Part shown: positions 54,103-63,021 of the stretch, in pieces | How positions within the stretch are numbered: the first letter of the stretch is position 1 | How the letters are laid out: each line of letters begins with the position of its first letter | Assembly: GCF_009765995.1 (NCBI RefSeq) | Contig: NZ_LMUI01000060.1 | Coordinates: 142,218-206,217, forward strand | Source: Methylocapsa sp. S129 | GTDB lineage: Bacteria; Pseudomonadota; Alphaproteobacteria; Rhizobiales; Beijerinckiaceae | Length of the DNA: 64,000 bases | Direction: 5' to 3' | The notes under the pieces: model-generated | Database searches by the model: none | Told to the model about the DNA's origin: nothing | Seen by the model: the letters and a program-made list of their open reading frames with translations, nothing else | Translations under genes and position numbers: made by a program

Positions 54103-54585
54103 GTCCCGTTCTAAGAGCCAAATGCGCTGACGCCGACCGAAACAGGCGGAACTCCGACGCTTATGCGTTGACCGCGGCGGCGGAGACGCCCTCGCCAGCC
54201 GCGATAACCGAGGCCTTCGGGCCAATTTTCTGAATACCATATGGAAGATACATTATCAATCCGCATGCCGCCGGGCATCGACCGCACAGGCCGCCATTGG
54301 CCGGATTATACGAACAACTGCCAAAAATGAGGCTTCAAGTTCTCGCTCACGCCTAAAAGTCTTCACCTCGCCGGCAATTATTCACTTCACGCATGTCAAT
54401 TGAGTTCCATTGTTTACAAAAGCACTGCACCTCAGTTATGGAAGAGGCCGTGCCGTCGGGGCGATCCGACAAACGGCGAACGGATCAGACTGCGGCCGCT
54501 CTGCGACGCCACGACGCTTGGCCGGCGATGAACGCCTGTCGCGCCAACATCAGGCTTTGCGACCGACCGCGCCAGGAGAGATGGG
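54103..54585. other. Divergent promoter region, gntR / aldolase
   Basis: These 483 bases hold no gene. Two weak operator candidates are visible: CCATATGG (54237-54244) and TTGT-TT-ACAA (54410-54419), the latter resembling FCD-type TnGT...ACnA half-sites. Neither is strong enough to assign. Confidence 0.45.
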
Positions 54586-55389
54586 ATGTCCAACGGCAAT
54601 ATACTGAAGCAGCGCCTGGCGCGGAGCGAGGCGCTGTTTGGCGCCTGGCTCGAGACGGGGAGCGCCATCAACGCGGAAATCCTCGGCCATCAGGGCTTCG
54701 ATTTTCTCATTCTTGATCTTGAACACGGGCACGGGGATGTCAAAGACGCGGTCGACATGCTCCGCGCCGCCGAGGGGGCCGGAACGCCCTGCATCGTTCG
54801 CGTCCCCTCGACCGATCCGGTCTTCCTCAAACGGATTCTCGACGCGGGCGCGAATTCCCTGATGATTCCTTCGGTCGAGACGGCGCAAGAAGCGGAGGCC
54901 GTCGTGCGCGCCTGCCAATATCCGCCGCAGGGACGCCGCGGCTATGCCGCGCCGCTCGTGCGAGCCTCCGCTTACGGCAAGACCGCCGATTATATGCAGC
55001 GCGCCAACAGCGAATTATTGCTGATCATCCAGATCGAGTCCGCCGAAGCCGTCCGGCGGGCGGCGGAAATCTGCGCCGTCGAAGGCGTCGATGTTCCCTT
55101 TCTCGGCGTCAACGATATGGCGGGGTCGATCGGCCGCCTGGAGCAACTGGATAACCCGGAGGTGCGCAAACTCGTCGCGCAAGCCGAGACGGCGATGCGC
55201 GCCTGCGGTAAGCCGATGGGCACGGTGCCCAGCGCGGGCGCGACATGGCGGGAACTGCTGGAAAGCGGTTACCGCCTCGTGCCCGTGGCGAGCGACGTCA
55301 GCCTGATGCGCGACGCCGCGCTGGCCTGCGTGCGCGAGCAGCTCGGCTTCCGCGCCGGTCGCGCCAATCCGACGACGAACGCCGCTTGA
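54586..55389 (+). CDS. HpcH/HpaI-family aldolase
   Basis: This 267-residue class II aldolase has the base His47 in LEHG, Arg72 in VRVPS, metal ligands Glu151 (IQIES) and Asp177 (GVNDMAGSIG). Such enzymes cleave 2-keto-4-hydroxy acids to pyruvate or glyoxylate plus an aldehyde. It precedes an FAD-dependent hydroxyacid oxidase by 13 bases, so the two likely process the same hydroxyacid. No ketoreductase or transporter is adjacent. Confidence 0.85.
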   Translation: MSNGNILKQRLARSEALFGAWLETGSAINAEILGHQGFDFLILDLEHGHGDVKDAVDMLRAAEGAGTPCIVRVPSTDPVFLKRILDAGANSLMIPSVETAQEAEAVVRACQYPPQGRRGYAAPLVRASAYGKTADYMQRANSELLLIIQIESAEAVRRAAEICAVEGVDVPFLGVNDMAGSIGRLEQLDNPEVRKLVAQAETAMRACGKPMGTVPSAGATWRELLESGYRLVPVASDVSLMRDAALACVREQLGFRAGRANPTTNAA

Positions 55390-55402
55390 GCCAGGTTTGC
55401 CG

Positions 55403-56818
55403 ATGACAAAGACCGCTCCGTCCGTCGCCATGACTGCCGGTCAGGCCGCGATCGCACATCTTCGGGCCGCGCTGGGGGCGGCCGCGGTTCTCTCCGGCGA
55501 CGACATCCCCGCGCGCAACGAACAGGATTGGAGCACGCTCGGCGCGGTCCGGCCGCTCGCCGTCGTCAGGCCGATCGATCCGCAAGGCGTCGCAACCGCG
55601 CTGCGAATTGCGTCCGAACACAAAATCGCCGTCGTTCCGCAAGGCGGCCTGACCGGGCTGGCGGGCGGGGCCACGCCCGTCGAAGGCGCGATCGCGCTTT
55701 CGCTGGAGCGGCTTGTCGGCATCGAAGAGATTGATCCCGCGACCGCGACGATGACGGTACGCGCCGGCACGACGCTCGAGGCGATTCAACGCGCGGCCGA
55801 GGAAGCTGGCTTTTTTTGCGCCCTCGATCTCGGCGCCCGCGGATCCTGCTCGATCGGGGGCAATATTTCGACCAATGCCGGCGGCAATCGCGTCATCCGC
55901 TACGGCATGACGCGGGATATGGTGTTAGGGATCGAGGCAGCGCTACCCGATGGAACGCTGCTCACCAGTCTGAACAAGATGCTGAAGAACAATGCCGGCT
56001 ACGACCTCAAACAATTGTTCATCGGCAGCGAGGGAACGCTCGGCGTCGTCACGCGCGCCGTTCTGCGGCTTTTTCCCGCACCTGCCTGCACCATGGCGGC
56101 GCTGTGCGGCCTGGCGAGCTACGAGGCGGTGCTGAACCTCCTGGCGAGCGCACGCAAATCGCTGGGGCCGCTATTGTCGGCTTTCGAGGTGATGTGGCCG
56201 GACTATTGGACGGTGGCGACCGATCGGGTGCCCGGCGTGCGCAAGCCTATCAGCGGCGCCCATGCCTTCTATGTCCTGGTTGAGGCGCAGGGCAGCGACG
56301 ACAGCGATCAGACGCGATTTGACGCGTGGCTGGAAAACCTCGCCGAGACCGGCCTGATCGAGAACGCGGTGGTCGCGCGGTCGCTCGCCGACGTGAAGGC
56401 GTTTTGGGCGACGCGCGACGCGGCGGCCGAATTCAAGCAGGTCCTTGGGCCTCATTCGTCCTTCGACATCGGATTGCCCACTGCGAAAATGGACGCCTAT
56501 GCGAAGGATTGCCGCGAGGCGCTCGCGGTCGAGATTCCCGGCTGCCTCAGTTTCTTCTACGGCCATATCGCCGACGGAAACATGCATATCATCGCCTGTG
56601 CGCCAGGAGGCAACCTACAGCCCTTCCACGCCATCGACGCCATCGTCTACCGGCTGGTGAAGCAGCACCAAGGGACGATCTCCGCCGAACATGGAATCGG
56701 ATTGAAGAAAAAACCCTTCCTGCATTTTTCAAGGAGCCAGGAAGAGTTGGCCCTGATGAGAACCCTCAAGCGCGCGATCGATCCGGATGGCCTGCTCAAT
56801 CCGGGAAAAGTGCTCTAG
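55403..56818 (+). CDS. GlcD-type FAD-linked 2-hydroxyacid dehydrogenase/oxidase
   Basis: This 471-residue flavoprotein has a PCMH-type FAD-binding domain (PQGGLTGLAGGATPV near 75-89; GGNISTNAGGNRVIRYG; NNAGYDLKQLFIGSEGTLG) and a C-terminal FAD-linked oxidase domain with FYGHIADGNMHI and SAEHGIGLKK. It is in the D-lactate, glycolate or 2-hydroxyglutarate dehydrogenase group. The ATG at 55403 follows the aldolase closely. It ends just before the tRNA fragment. Confidence 0.87.
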   Translation: MTKTAPSVAMTAGQAAIAHLRAALGAAAVLSGDDIPARNEQDWSTLGAVRPLAVVRPIDPQGVATALRIASEHKIAVVPQGGLTGLAGGATPVEGAIALSLERLVGIEEIDPATATMTVRAGTTLEAIQRAAEEAGFFCALDLGARGSCSIGGNISTNAGGNRVIRYGMTRDMVLGIEAALPDGTLLTSLNKMLKNNAGYDLKQLFIGSEGTLGVVTRAVLRLFPAPACTMAALCGLASYEAVLNLLASARKSLGPLLSAFEVMWPDYWTVATDRVPGVRKPISGAHAFYVLVEAQGSDDSDQTRFDAWLENLAETGLIENAVVARSLADVKAFWATRDAAAEFKQVLGPHSSFDIGLPTAKMDAYAKDCREALAVEIPGCLSFFYGHIADGNMHIIACAPGGNLQPFHAIDAIVYRLVKQHQGTISAEHGIGLKKKPFLHFSRSQEELALMRTLKRAIDPDGLLNPGKVL

Positions 56819-56893
56819 CGAACGTTCAGGCGCTTTGCTGACCGGTCGATTGCTTTGGTGGCGGTTTTCTCGGTGAATTCGAGCGCGGGCCTA

Positions 56894-56936
56894 TGGCGCC
56901 GCAAGAGGGATTCGAGCCCCCGCCCCTCATTACGAG
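56894..56936 (-). other. tRNA-Thr(CGU) 3' fragment, candidate attachment site
   Basis: On the minus strand this reads as the 3' part of a tRNA. It has an anticodon loop CTCGTAA (anticodon CGT), 3' anticodon stem TGAGG, T-arm GGGGG-CTCGAAT-CCCTC, acceptor strand TTGCGGC, discriminator G and CCA. The 5' half and a pairing anticodon stem are missing, so the copy starts at the anticodon loop. Such 3' fragments are left at the distal end (attR) of elements that integrate into tRNA genes. The broken integrase 72 bases away supports this. Confidence 0.6.
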
Positions 56937-57007
56937 CTACAGATAAGATACTTTCCGTTGGTCATCATTTGGTCACCAGCAGTCGTAACGAAACGCGCCG
57001 GAGGACA

Positions 57008-57120
57008 ATGGCGAAGCGCGCCAACACAAAACTCACGAAGCGATCGATCGATTAGGCCGAGCCGGTTTCTCGACGTTATTTCGTCTGGGATGCGAACTCA
57101 AAGGCTTTGGAGCGAGGAAA
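57008..57120 (+). pseudogene. Broken tyrosine integrase, N-terminal remnant
   Basis: The frame opens MAKRANTKLTKRSID, then a TAG stop, then AEPVSRRYFVWD; a one-base shift restores ELKGFGAR. Together this is the arm-binding N-terminus of P4-type tyrosine integrases (usual text near TKLTKR...AEP...RYFVWDSELKGFG). After ELKGFGARK the similarity ends, so the catalytic domain is lost. It lies 72 bases from the tRNA-Thr fragment. The remaining bases to 57284 contain nothing recognisable. Confidence 0.6.
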
Positions 57121-57284
57121 GACCTTAGTCGCACATAGCAGCAATCTCGGCTGCGCCCTCGAAACTCCGCGACTGGCGGAGAATAGAAGCGAGCAAAACT
57201 TCCAATACGGAGAGCTGAACATAGTTGCGTTGCGGCTTTCGCTTGGCCTCATTTTTTCTCGATAATGGCCACCACCTCGCTCGT

Positions 57285-57319
57285 CACATGAAACCGGTTT
57301 ACTAAACCGGTTTCATGTG
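57285..57319. promoter_or_regulatory. Perfect 35-bp inverted repeat with two LacI-type operators
   Basis: The 16-base arms CACATGAAACCGGTTT and its complement flank ACT. Each arm contains the self-complementary core AAACCGGTTT typical of LacI-family operators (57291-57300 and 57304-57313), so two binding sites sit 13 bases apart. The repeat ends 13 bases before the LacI start, strongly suggesting autorepression. Confidence 0.75.
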
Positions 57320-57332
57320 CTTAACTGGCGCT

Positions 57333-58412
57333 ATGAAGCAGAATTCAGCCACCATTCGCGACGTTGCGAGCGAGGCCGGCGTGTCCCCAGCGACGGTGTC
57401 TCGCTATCTCAATAAGTCGATCGTCCTGCCGCCGGACACCGCAGCGCGGATCGAACAAGCCTGCAAGAAACTCGACTACCGGCCGAACCAATTGGCTAAG
57501 CGCCTCAGCCTCGGCAGTTCCGAATTGATCGGTCTGGTGACGCCGGAGATAGCCAATCCGTTCTTCGCCGCGCTCGCCGCCGCCGCCGAGGACGAGGCGC
57601 GCCGCGCCGGCTATGCGCTGCTGATCGTCAGCACGGGCGGCGATCCACAGATGGAGATCGCCAACATCCAGCGGCTCGATTCCCATCATGTCGATGGTCT
57701 GATCGTGCTCACCAATCGCCCGGACGACGGCCGCTTACGCCAGATGATCACCGGCCGCAAGGACGTGGTGCTGCTCGACGAGGACGTGCCTGGCGCGGAA
57801 GTCGCGCGGATATTCGTCGACAACGAACAGGGCGCCTATGCCGCGACGCGCCATCTGCTCGACGCTGGCCACCGCCGCATCGCCCATATCGGCGGACCGA
57901 AGGATCTGTTCAGTACGCGCGAGCGCTTCGAGGGCTTTTCGCGCGCGATGAGAGAAGCCGGCGCGCGCCTCGACGAGGCGCTCATTCGCTTTGGCGCTTA
58001 CGATCGCGATTCCGGCCTCGCCGCGATTCGAGACTTTGCGAATCTGAAAGCGCCCACCGCAGTCTTCACGGGTAGCGATTACATCGCCATTGGCGTGCTC
58101 GCCGGCTTGCGCCAGATGGGACTTTCGGCGCCGCGCGATCTTTCGATCGTCGGCTTCGACGATATGCCGTTCGTCGACATGATGCATCCGCCGCTGACCA
58201 CCGTGCGCCAGCCAATCGAGGGAATGGGTCGGCTCGGCGTTCGCACGCTGCTCGCTCAGATCAAAGGCGAAGCGACGGCCAGCCTTGCGCGATTGCCGGT
58301 CGAATTGGTCTTGCGAGATTCCGTAGGACCGCCGCCTTCCCCGCCATCGTCCGGAACCGCCAAGTCCCGAACGACACGACGAGCCGAGGCCCTCGGCTCG
58401 CTTGGATCCTGA
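57333..58412 (+). CDS. LacI-family transcriptional regulator
   Basis: This 359-residue regulator has the family helix-turn-helix TIRDVASEAGVSPATVSRYLNKS near the start and VGFDDMPFVDMMHPPLTTVRQP near the end. I chose the ATG at 57333; one at 57315 lies inside the operator and is unlikely. No Shine-Dalgarno is obvious, so the mRNA may be nearly leaderless. It precedes the nucleoside-type importer, which it probably controls together with itself. Confidence 0.87.
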   Translation: MKQNSATIRDVASEAGVSPATVSRYLNKSIVLPPDTAARIEQACKKLDYRPNQLAKRLSLGSSELIGLVTPEIANPFFAALAAAAEDEARRAGYALLIVSTGGDPQMEIANIQRLDSHHVDGLIVLTNRPDDGRLRQMITGRKDVVLLDEDVPGAEVARIFVDNEQGAYAATRHLLDAGHRRIAHIGGPKDLFSTRERFEGFSRAMREAGARLDEALIRFGAYDRDSGLAAIRDFANLKAPTAVFTGSDYIAIGVLAGLRQMGLSAPRDLSIVGFDDMPFVDMMHPPLTTVRQPIEGMGRLGVRTLLAQIKGEATASLARLPVELVLRDSVGPPPSPPSSGTAKSRTTRRAEALGSLGS

Positions 58413-58460
58413 CCGCAACGCCAACCTGTCCACGCTAACGTCAACTGGGAGAGTGTTATT

Positions 58461-59471
58461 ATGAGTGGTTCGAAGATACTAATTACCGCCGCGCTCGCAG
58501 CCGTCATCGCCGGAGGGGTTCACGCCGCCGCCGCCGCCGCGGAGAAATTCAGCGCCGTATATGTCATGAGCGATAATCTCGGCGACAAGGGCTTCAACGA
58601 TTCCGCCGCGGCGGGGTTCCATCGTGCAGAAAAGGAGGGGGTGCGCATCAAGCTGCTGCAGGCCTCTCCCAGCGATCCGCAGCTCTGGCGCCAGAATCTC
58701 GAAGCAACATCGAACAGCGAAACATGGAGCGTCATCTTCACCGGTCCCGGCATGCATGACAATCTGGCGGCTGTGGCGCCCAAGCACCCGAACCAGAAAT
58801 ACGTCTATTTCGATGACGAACTGCTGCTGCCGAATGTGCTCTCCGTCAAATATGCACAGAACGAGGGCTCCTATCTCGTCGGCGCGCTCGCCGGCGTCGT
58901 AGCCTCCGACAAGACGACATTTCCGCTGGGGACCGGAGCGAAAAAAGTCGGGATCGTCGCAGGTATGGATCTGCCGGTGATCCAGGACTTCATCCTAGGC
59001 TTCAAGCAGGGCGTCGCCACCATCGATCCGTCGATTACCGTCCAGGTCTCGTTCATCGGCAACTTCAACGATGCGCAGAAGGCTTACGAGCTGACCCGCA
59101 ACATGCTGAACGGCGGCGTCGACGTCGTCTACAATGTCGCAGGACCGGCGGGGCTCGGCATTTTGAAAGCCGCCGCCGACGCCAACAAATACGCGATCGG
59201 CGTCGATTCCGACCAGAACGGCCTCTACCCGAAGAACGTCATCGCCTCGATGCTGAAGCAGATCGGCAATTCGATCTACGACACAAGCAAGCAGATCGAG
59301 GAAGGCAACGCGCCAATGGGAACGCTCGAAGTCTACGGCCTGAAGAACGACGGCGTCGCGCTCGTCTATAACGACGCGCTCGTCCCCGCCTCTGCCAAAG
59401 CCAAGGTCGAAGCCGCCAAGGCGAAAGTGCTATCGGGCGAGATCAAGGTCGACACCGCGTTCAAAAAGTAA
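58461..59471 (+). CDS. BMP-family ABC transporter binding protein (nucleoside type)
   Basis: This 336-residue binding protein of the BmpA/Med class has a signal peptide (KILITAALAAVIAGGVHAAA), the NLGDKGFNDSAAAGF motif, and VYNVAGPAGLGILKAA plus IGVDSDQNGLYP, which match nucleoside-binding members. The ATG at 58461 follows GGGAGAG. With the permeases and nucleoside hydrolase downstream, a nucleoside or deoxynucleoside ligand is likely. Confidence 0.88.
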   Translation: MSGSKILITAALAAVIAGGVHAAAAAAEKFSAVYVMSDNLGDKGFNDSAAAGFHRAEKEGVRIKLLQASPSDPQLWRQNLEATSNSETWSVIFTGPGMHDNLAAVAPKHPNQKYVYFDDELLLPNVLSVKYAQNEGSYLVGALAGVVASDKTTFPLGTGAKKVGIVAGMDLPVIQDFILGFKQGVATIDPSITVQVSFIGNFNDAQKAYELTRNMLNGGVDVVYNVAGPAGLGILKAAADANKYAIGVDSDQNGLYPKNVIASMLKQIGNSIYDTSKQIEEGNAPMGTLEVYGLKNDGVALVYNDALVPASAKAKVEAAKAKVLSGEIKVDTAFKK

Positions 59472-59481
59472 GGCATTGTTG

Positions 59482-59511
59482 CAGGCGGGCGTTTTCGCAC
59501 GCCCGCCTGCG
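59482..59511 (+). terminator. Strong hairpin between binding-protein and ATPase genes
   Basis: GCAGGCGGGCG and CGCCCGCCTGC are perfect 11-base arms around an eight-base loop, ten bases after the binding-protein stop. There is no U-tract after it. It probably protects the upstream mRNA and reduces, without stopping, expression of the downstream genes. Confidence 0.6.
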
Positions 59512-59531
59512 CCCGATTGGAGCCTTGCGCC

Positions 59532-61067
59532 ATGTCCGAGCCCATTGTCGTTCCGCTGCTGCGGCTTCGCAACGTCGCCAAGAGCTTTGGCGACAAGGTC
59601 GCGCTTTCGCATGTCGATCTCGATGTCGAAGCCGGCGAGGTCCATGTGATCTGCGGCGAAAACGGCGCGGGCAAAAGCACGCTCATGAATATCCTGGCCG
59701 GCATTCTGCAACCCGACGCCGGCGAGATGCTGCTCGACGGCAAGAGCGTGCGCTTCAGCGACCCGATCGAGGCCGGACGCGTCGGCATCGGCATGGTCCA
59801 TCAGCATTTCAAGCTTGTCTCCTCGATGAGCGTCGCCGAGAACCTGTTCCTCAACCGGCAGCCGCTGCGCTTTGGCTTTATCAGCGACCGCCGCGTGATG
59901 CGCGAGCGCGCGCAAACGCTCATCGCCCGCTATCGTTTCGATCTTGACCCCGACGCATCGATCGCCCAGCTCTCAGTGGGCCAGCGACAGCGCGTCGAAA
60001 TCCTCAAGGCGCTCGCCTTCGACGCCCGCATCCTGATCCTCGACGAGCCGACCGCCGTGCTGACGCCTCCCGAAGTCAGCGAACTGCTCGGTGTGATCGC
60101 CGATCTGAAAGCGCGCGGCCGCACGATCCTTTTTATCACCCACAAGCTTAAGGAAGTGAAAGCCGCCTCCGATCGCGTCACCGTGCTTCGGCACGGCGCC
60201 AGCGTCTCGACACGGCCGACCGCTGGTCTTTCCGAGTCCGACATCGCGCATGACATGGTCGGGCGCGATCTTGCGACGCCGCGCCGCCGGGCAGGCGGTA
60301 TCGGGTCGGGCGCGCCTAAGCTGAGCCTTTCGGGCCTGACGATGACCAATGCATCGGGTCGCCGCCTCCTCGACGAAATCAACCTCGACATAAGGGCGGG
60401 CGAAATCGTCGGTGTCGCCGGCGTCGACGGCAACGGCCAGACCGAACTCAGCGAAGCGGTCGCCGGGCTACAAAATGCGCGCGCCGGCGCCGTCGCTATC
60501 GACGGCAAGGACGCGACGAACGTCAGCCCGCACGAGCGACGCGCCCGCGGTCTCGGTTTCATCCCGGAGGACCGGTTGGATCGCGGGCTTTGCGCTGGAA
60601 TGACGATCGCCGAAAATGTCTCGACGGACAATTATGCTGCGCGGAAACTTACTTCTTGTGGTCTCATTCGCATGGCCGCGCGCGACGCGTTCGCCAGCGA
60701 AAAGATCCGCCAGTTCGACATTCGCGGCGCCAGGCCGGGTTTGCCCGTCGGTCAGCTTTCCGGGGGCAATATGCAGAAGGTGGTGATCGCGCGCGAGATG
60801 GAGAAGGCGCCGAATGTGCTCGTCGTCGCCCAACCGACGCGCGGACTCGATGTCGGGGCCGCCGAATTCGTGCACGGCCAGATTCTCGCGGCGGCCGACC
60901 GCGGTTGCGCGGTTCTGCTCATCTCTTCGGAGCTCTCGGAGATATTCGCGCTGTCGGACCGCATCGCGGTGATGTATCGCGGCGCCGTCCTGCGTGTGCT
61001 CGATCGCACCGACGCCACCGAACATTTGGTCGGTCTGCTGATGAACGGCGTGGACGAGGCGGCGTGA
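59532..61067 (+). CDS. Nucleoside-type ABC transporter ATPase (tandem)
   Basis: This 511-residue tandem ATPase has Walker A GENGAGKST (about 43-51), signature LSVGQRQR and Walker B LILDEPTAVL in the first half, and LSGGNMQK with VVAQPTRGLDVGA in the second, the latter typical of BMP-family systems. The ATG at 59532 follows GGAG. It overlaps the first permease by one base (TGATG). Confidence 0.92.
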   Translation: MSEPIVVPLLRLRNVAKSFGDKVALSHVDLDVEAGEVHVICGENGAGKSTLMNILAGILQPDAGEMLLDGKSVRFSDPIEAGRVGIGMVHQHFKLVSSMSVAENLFLNRQPLRFGFISDRRVMRERAQTLIARYRFDLDPDASIAQLSVGQRQRVEILKALAFDARILILDEPTAVLTPPEVSELLGVIADLKARGRTILFITHKLKEVKAASDRVTVLRHGASVSTRPTAGLSESDIAHDMVGRDLATPRRRAGGIGSGAPKLSLSGLTMTNASGRRLLDEINLDIRAGEIVGVAGVDGNGQTELSEAVAGLQNARAGAVAIDGKDATNVSPHERRARGLGFIPEDRLDRGLCAGMTIAENVSTDNYAARKLTSCGLIRMAARDAFASEKIRQFDIRGARPGLPVGQLSGGNMQKVVIAREMEKAPNVLVVAQPTRGLDVGAAEFVHGQILAAADRGCAVLLISSELSEIFALSDRIAVMYRGAVLRVLDRTDATEHLVGLLMNGVDEAA

Positions 61068-62095
61068 TGCGCGATTCGCTACAAACCCTCTCCCGCTCGC
61101 TGCTCGGGCCTGTTGGGGCGATCGTCGCCGTGATGGCGTGCGGCTTTCTCCTGGTGCTGGCGGTGAGTGACGAGCCGGTACTCGCCTATCGCGATCTGCT
61201 GTTCGCCAATTTCGATTCCCGCTCCAATTTCGCGTTATTCGTCAACCGAATGACGCCGCTGCTGCTGATCGGCCTCGGCGTGGTGTTTTCATTTCGCGCA
61301 GGCGTCTTCAATGTCGGCGGCGAGGGTCAGCTCTATCTCGGCGCGATCGCCGCGACGGCGACCGCGCTTGCGTTTCCTCACGCGCCCGGTCCCGTGCTGA
61401 TCGGCCTTTCACTTATCGCAGGAATCGCCGCTGGCGCGGCGTGGGGTTGGATTCCCGGCATCCTCAAGGTGCGACTGGCGGTCAACGAAGTCGTGACGAC
61501 GCTGATGCTCAATTTCGTCGCGCTGCTGCTCACTGAATATCTCGTGATCAATGGGATGCGCGACACGACCGCCTACGGCGCGGTAAGCTACGTCCTGGCA
61601 GAGCAAGCATGGCTGCCTGATATTCCCGGCCTGCCCGGCGCGACGATCGGCGCGGTGATCGCTCTTCTGTTGGCGCCGCTCGCCTGGGTGGCGCTGTTCC
61701 GCACCGAATGGGGCGCGAACTTGCGCGCCGCCGGCGCCAATATCCGCTTCGCCGAGGCGGTCGGCGTGCGCGCCGCGCGCCAGGTCGTGATCGCGATGCT
61801 GATTTCTGGGGGTCTTTCCGGCCTCGCCGGCGCCTTCTATGTGCTCGGCATCGGTCATCGCTTCGAACAGAATTTCTCACCCGGATTCGGCTTGATCGGC
61901 ATGACCGTCGCGTTGCTGGCGCGGGTGCATCCGATCGGCGTGGTGGCGACGGCGGCTTTCTACGCGCTAATTCTCAACGGGGCTGGCTATATGCAGATCG
62001 ACGCCGACGTGCCGCGCTCCCTGGTCAATCTCCTGGCGGGCTTTCTGGTGCTGTTCATGACCGCGCGGTTCCGCCGCGGACAGGCGCCGGCATGA
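61067..62095 (+). CDS. Nucleoside-type ABC transporter permease 1
   Basis: This 342-residue permease has about eight to ten membrane segments. Blocks are SFRAGVFNVGGEGQLYLGAI and AVNEVVTTLMLNFVALLLTE, then GANIRFAEAVGVRAAR, all typical of the YufP/NupB group. The ATG overlaps the ATPase stop. Confidence 0.9.
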   Translation: MRDSLQTLSRSLLGPVGAIVAVMACGFLLVLAVSDEPVLAYRDLLFANFDSRSNFALFVNRMTPLLLIGLGVVFSFRAGVFNVGGEGQLYLGAIAATATALAFPHAPGPVLIGLSLIAGIAAGAAWGWIPGILKVRLAVNEVVTTLMLNFVALLLTEYLVINGMRDTTAYGAVSYVLAEQAWLPDIPGLPGATIGAVIALLLAPLAWVALFRTEWGANLRAAGANIRFAEAVGVRAARQVVIAMLISGGLSGLAGAFYVLGIGHRFEQNFSPGFGLIGMTVALLARVHPIGVVATAAFYALILNGAGYMQIDADVPRSLVNLLAGFLVLFMTARFRRGQAPA

Positions 62096-63021
62096 GCGCG
62101 TCGATGCAGGCTTCACAATTTCTCGCTTCGGTATTAGAGCAGACGACGCCATTGCTGCTCGCCGCGCTCGCCGCGATGATCACCACGCGCGCCAATATTC
62201 TCAACGTCGCCGTCGAGGGCATGATGCTTGTCGCGGCATTCACCGCGATCGCGGTCGGCGAGGCGAGCGGCAGCGCCAGCCTCGCGCTGATCTCCGCGAT
62301 CGGCGCCTCCGCCATGATGTCGCTGATCTTCGGGTTCGTGTCGATCGTAATGAAAGCAGATTTCATCGTCGCCGGCCTTGGCCTCAACATCCTGGCCGCC
62401 GGCGGAACGCTGTTTGTTCTCGAACAGGTCTATCAGGATCCCGGCGGCTTGCGGCCGGAGGTCTTTCCCGATCTCTGGCGGGTCCCGAGCGGCGCGCTTT
62501 CGTGGTTCCCCATCGTTGGGCCGGCGTTTGAGCGTCAGAGCGTGATCGTCTTCCTCGCGCTCATCGCTGTCCCCGTTTGCTCGTTCGTCCTCTACCGCAT
62601 GCCGATCGGCTACGCCCTGCGCGCGGTCGGCGAAGACGAACCGGCCGCCATCGCCGCCGGCGTGCATGCCGCGCGCATGAAACTGCTCGCGGTGCTGGCG
62701 AGCGGCCTGCTCGCCGGGCTCGCCGGCGCCCAGCTTTCGATGGATCGGCTGCATTTCTTCCTGCCCGACATGACCAGCGGACGCGGCTTCATCGGGCTTG
62801 CCGCGACGCTATTCGGCGGTGGTCTGCCGTGGGCGACCGCCGGCGCCGCCTTCCTCTTCGGCGCCTTCGGCGCGCTCGGCGACCGGCTGCAGACTTTTCA
62901 GGCGCCGCCGCAATTCGTGCTGATGGCGCCCTATATAGCGGCGGTATTGGGCCTGATCCTGTCGCGCGTGCGCGCCGCGGCCCGCAGCCGCCCCGCCCGC
63001 ATCGGGGGAAGAGCGACGTGA
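62092..63021 (+). CDS. Nucleoside-type ABC transporter permease 2
   Basis: This 309-residue permease has about eight to ten membrane segments with NVAVEGMMLVAAFTAI, MKADFIVAGLGLNILAAGG and GEDEPAAIAAGVHAARMK, typical of the YufQ/NupC-type group. It overlaps the previous gene by four bases (ATGA) and the hydrolase by four bases (GTGA). Confidence 0.9.
   Translation: MSASMQASQFLASVLEQTTPLLLAALAAMITTRANILNVAVEGMMLVAAFTAIAVGEASGSASLALISAIGASAMMSLIFGFVSIVMKADFIVAGLGLNILAAGGTLFVLEQVYQDPGGLRPEVFPDLWRVPSGALSWFPIVGPAFERQSVIVFLALIAVPVCSFVLYRMPIGYALRAVGEDEPAAIAAGVHAARMKLLAVLASGLLAGLAGAQLSMDRLHFFLPDMTSGRGFIGLAATLFGGGLPWATAGAAFLFGAFGALGDRLQTFQAPPQFVLMAPYIAAVLGLILSRVRAAARSRPARIGGRAT

Noticed and set aside
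54237-54244. CCATATGG palindrome as the GntR operator
   Set aside because: Only eight bases, with flanks that do not pair; too common to assign.
57315-57332. Upstream ATG of the third LacI gene
   Set aside because: It lies inside the perfect operator and adds six residues not found at the start of the family.
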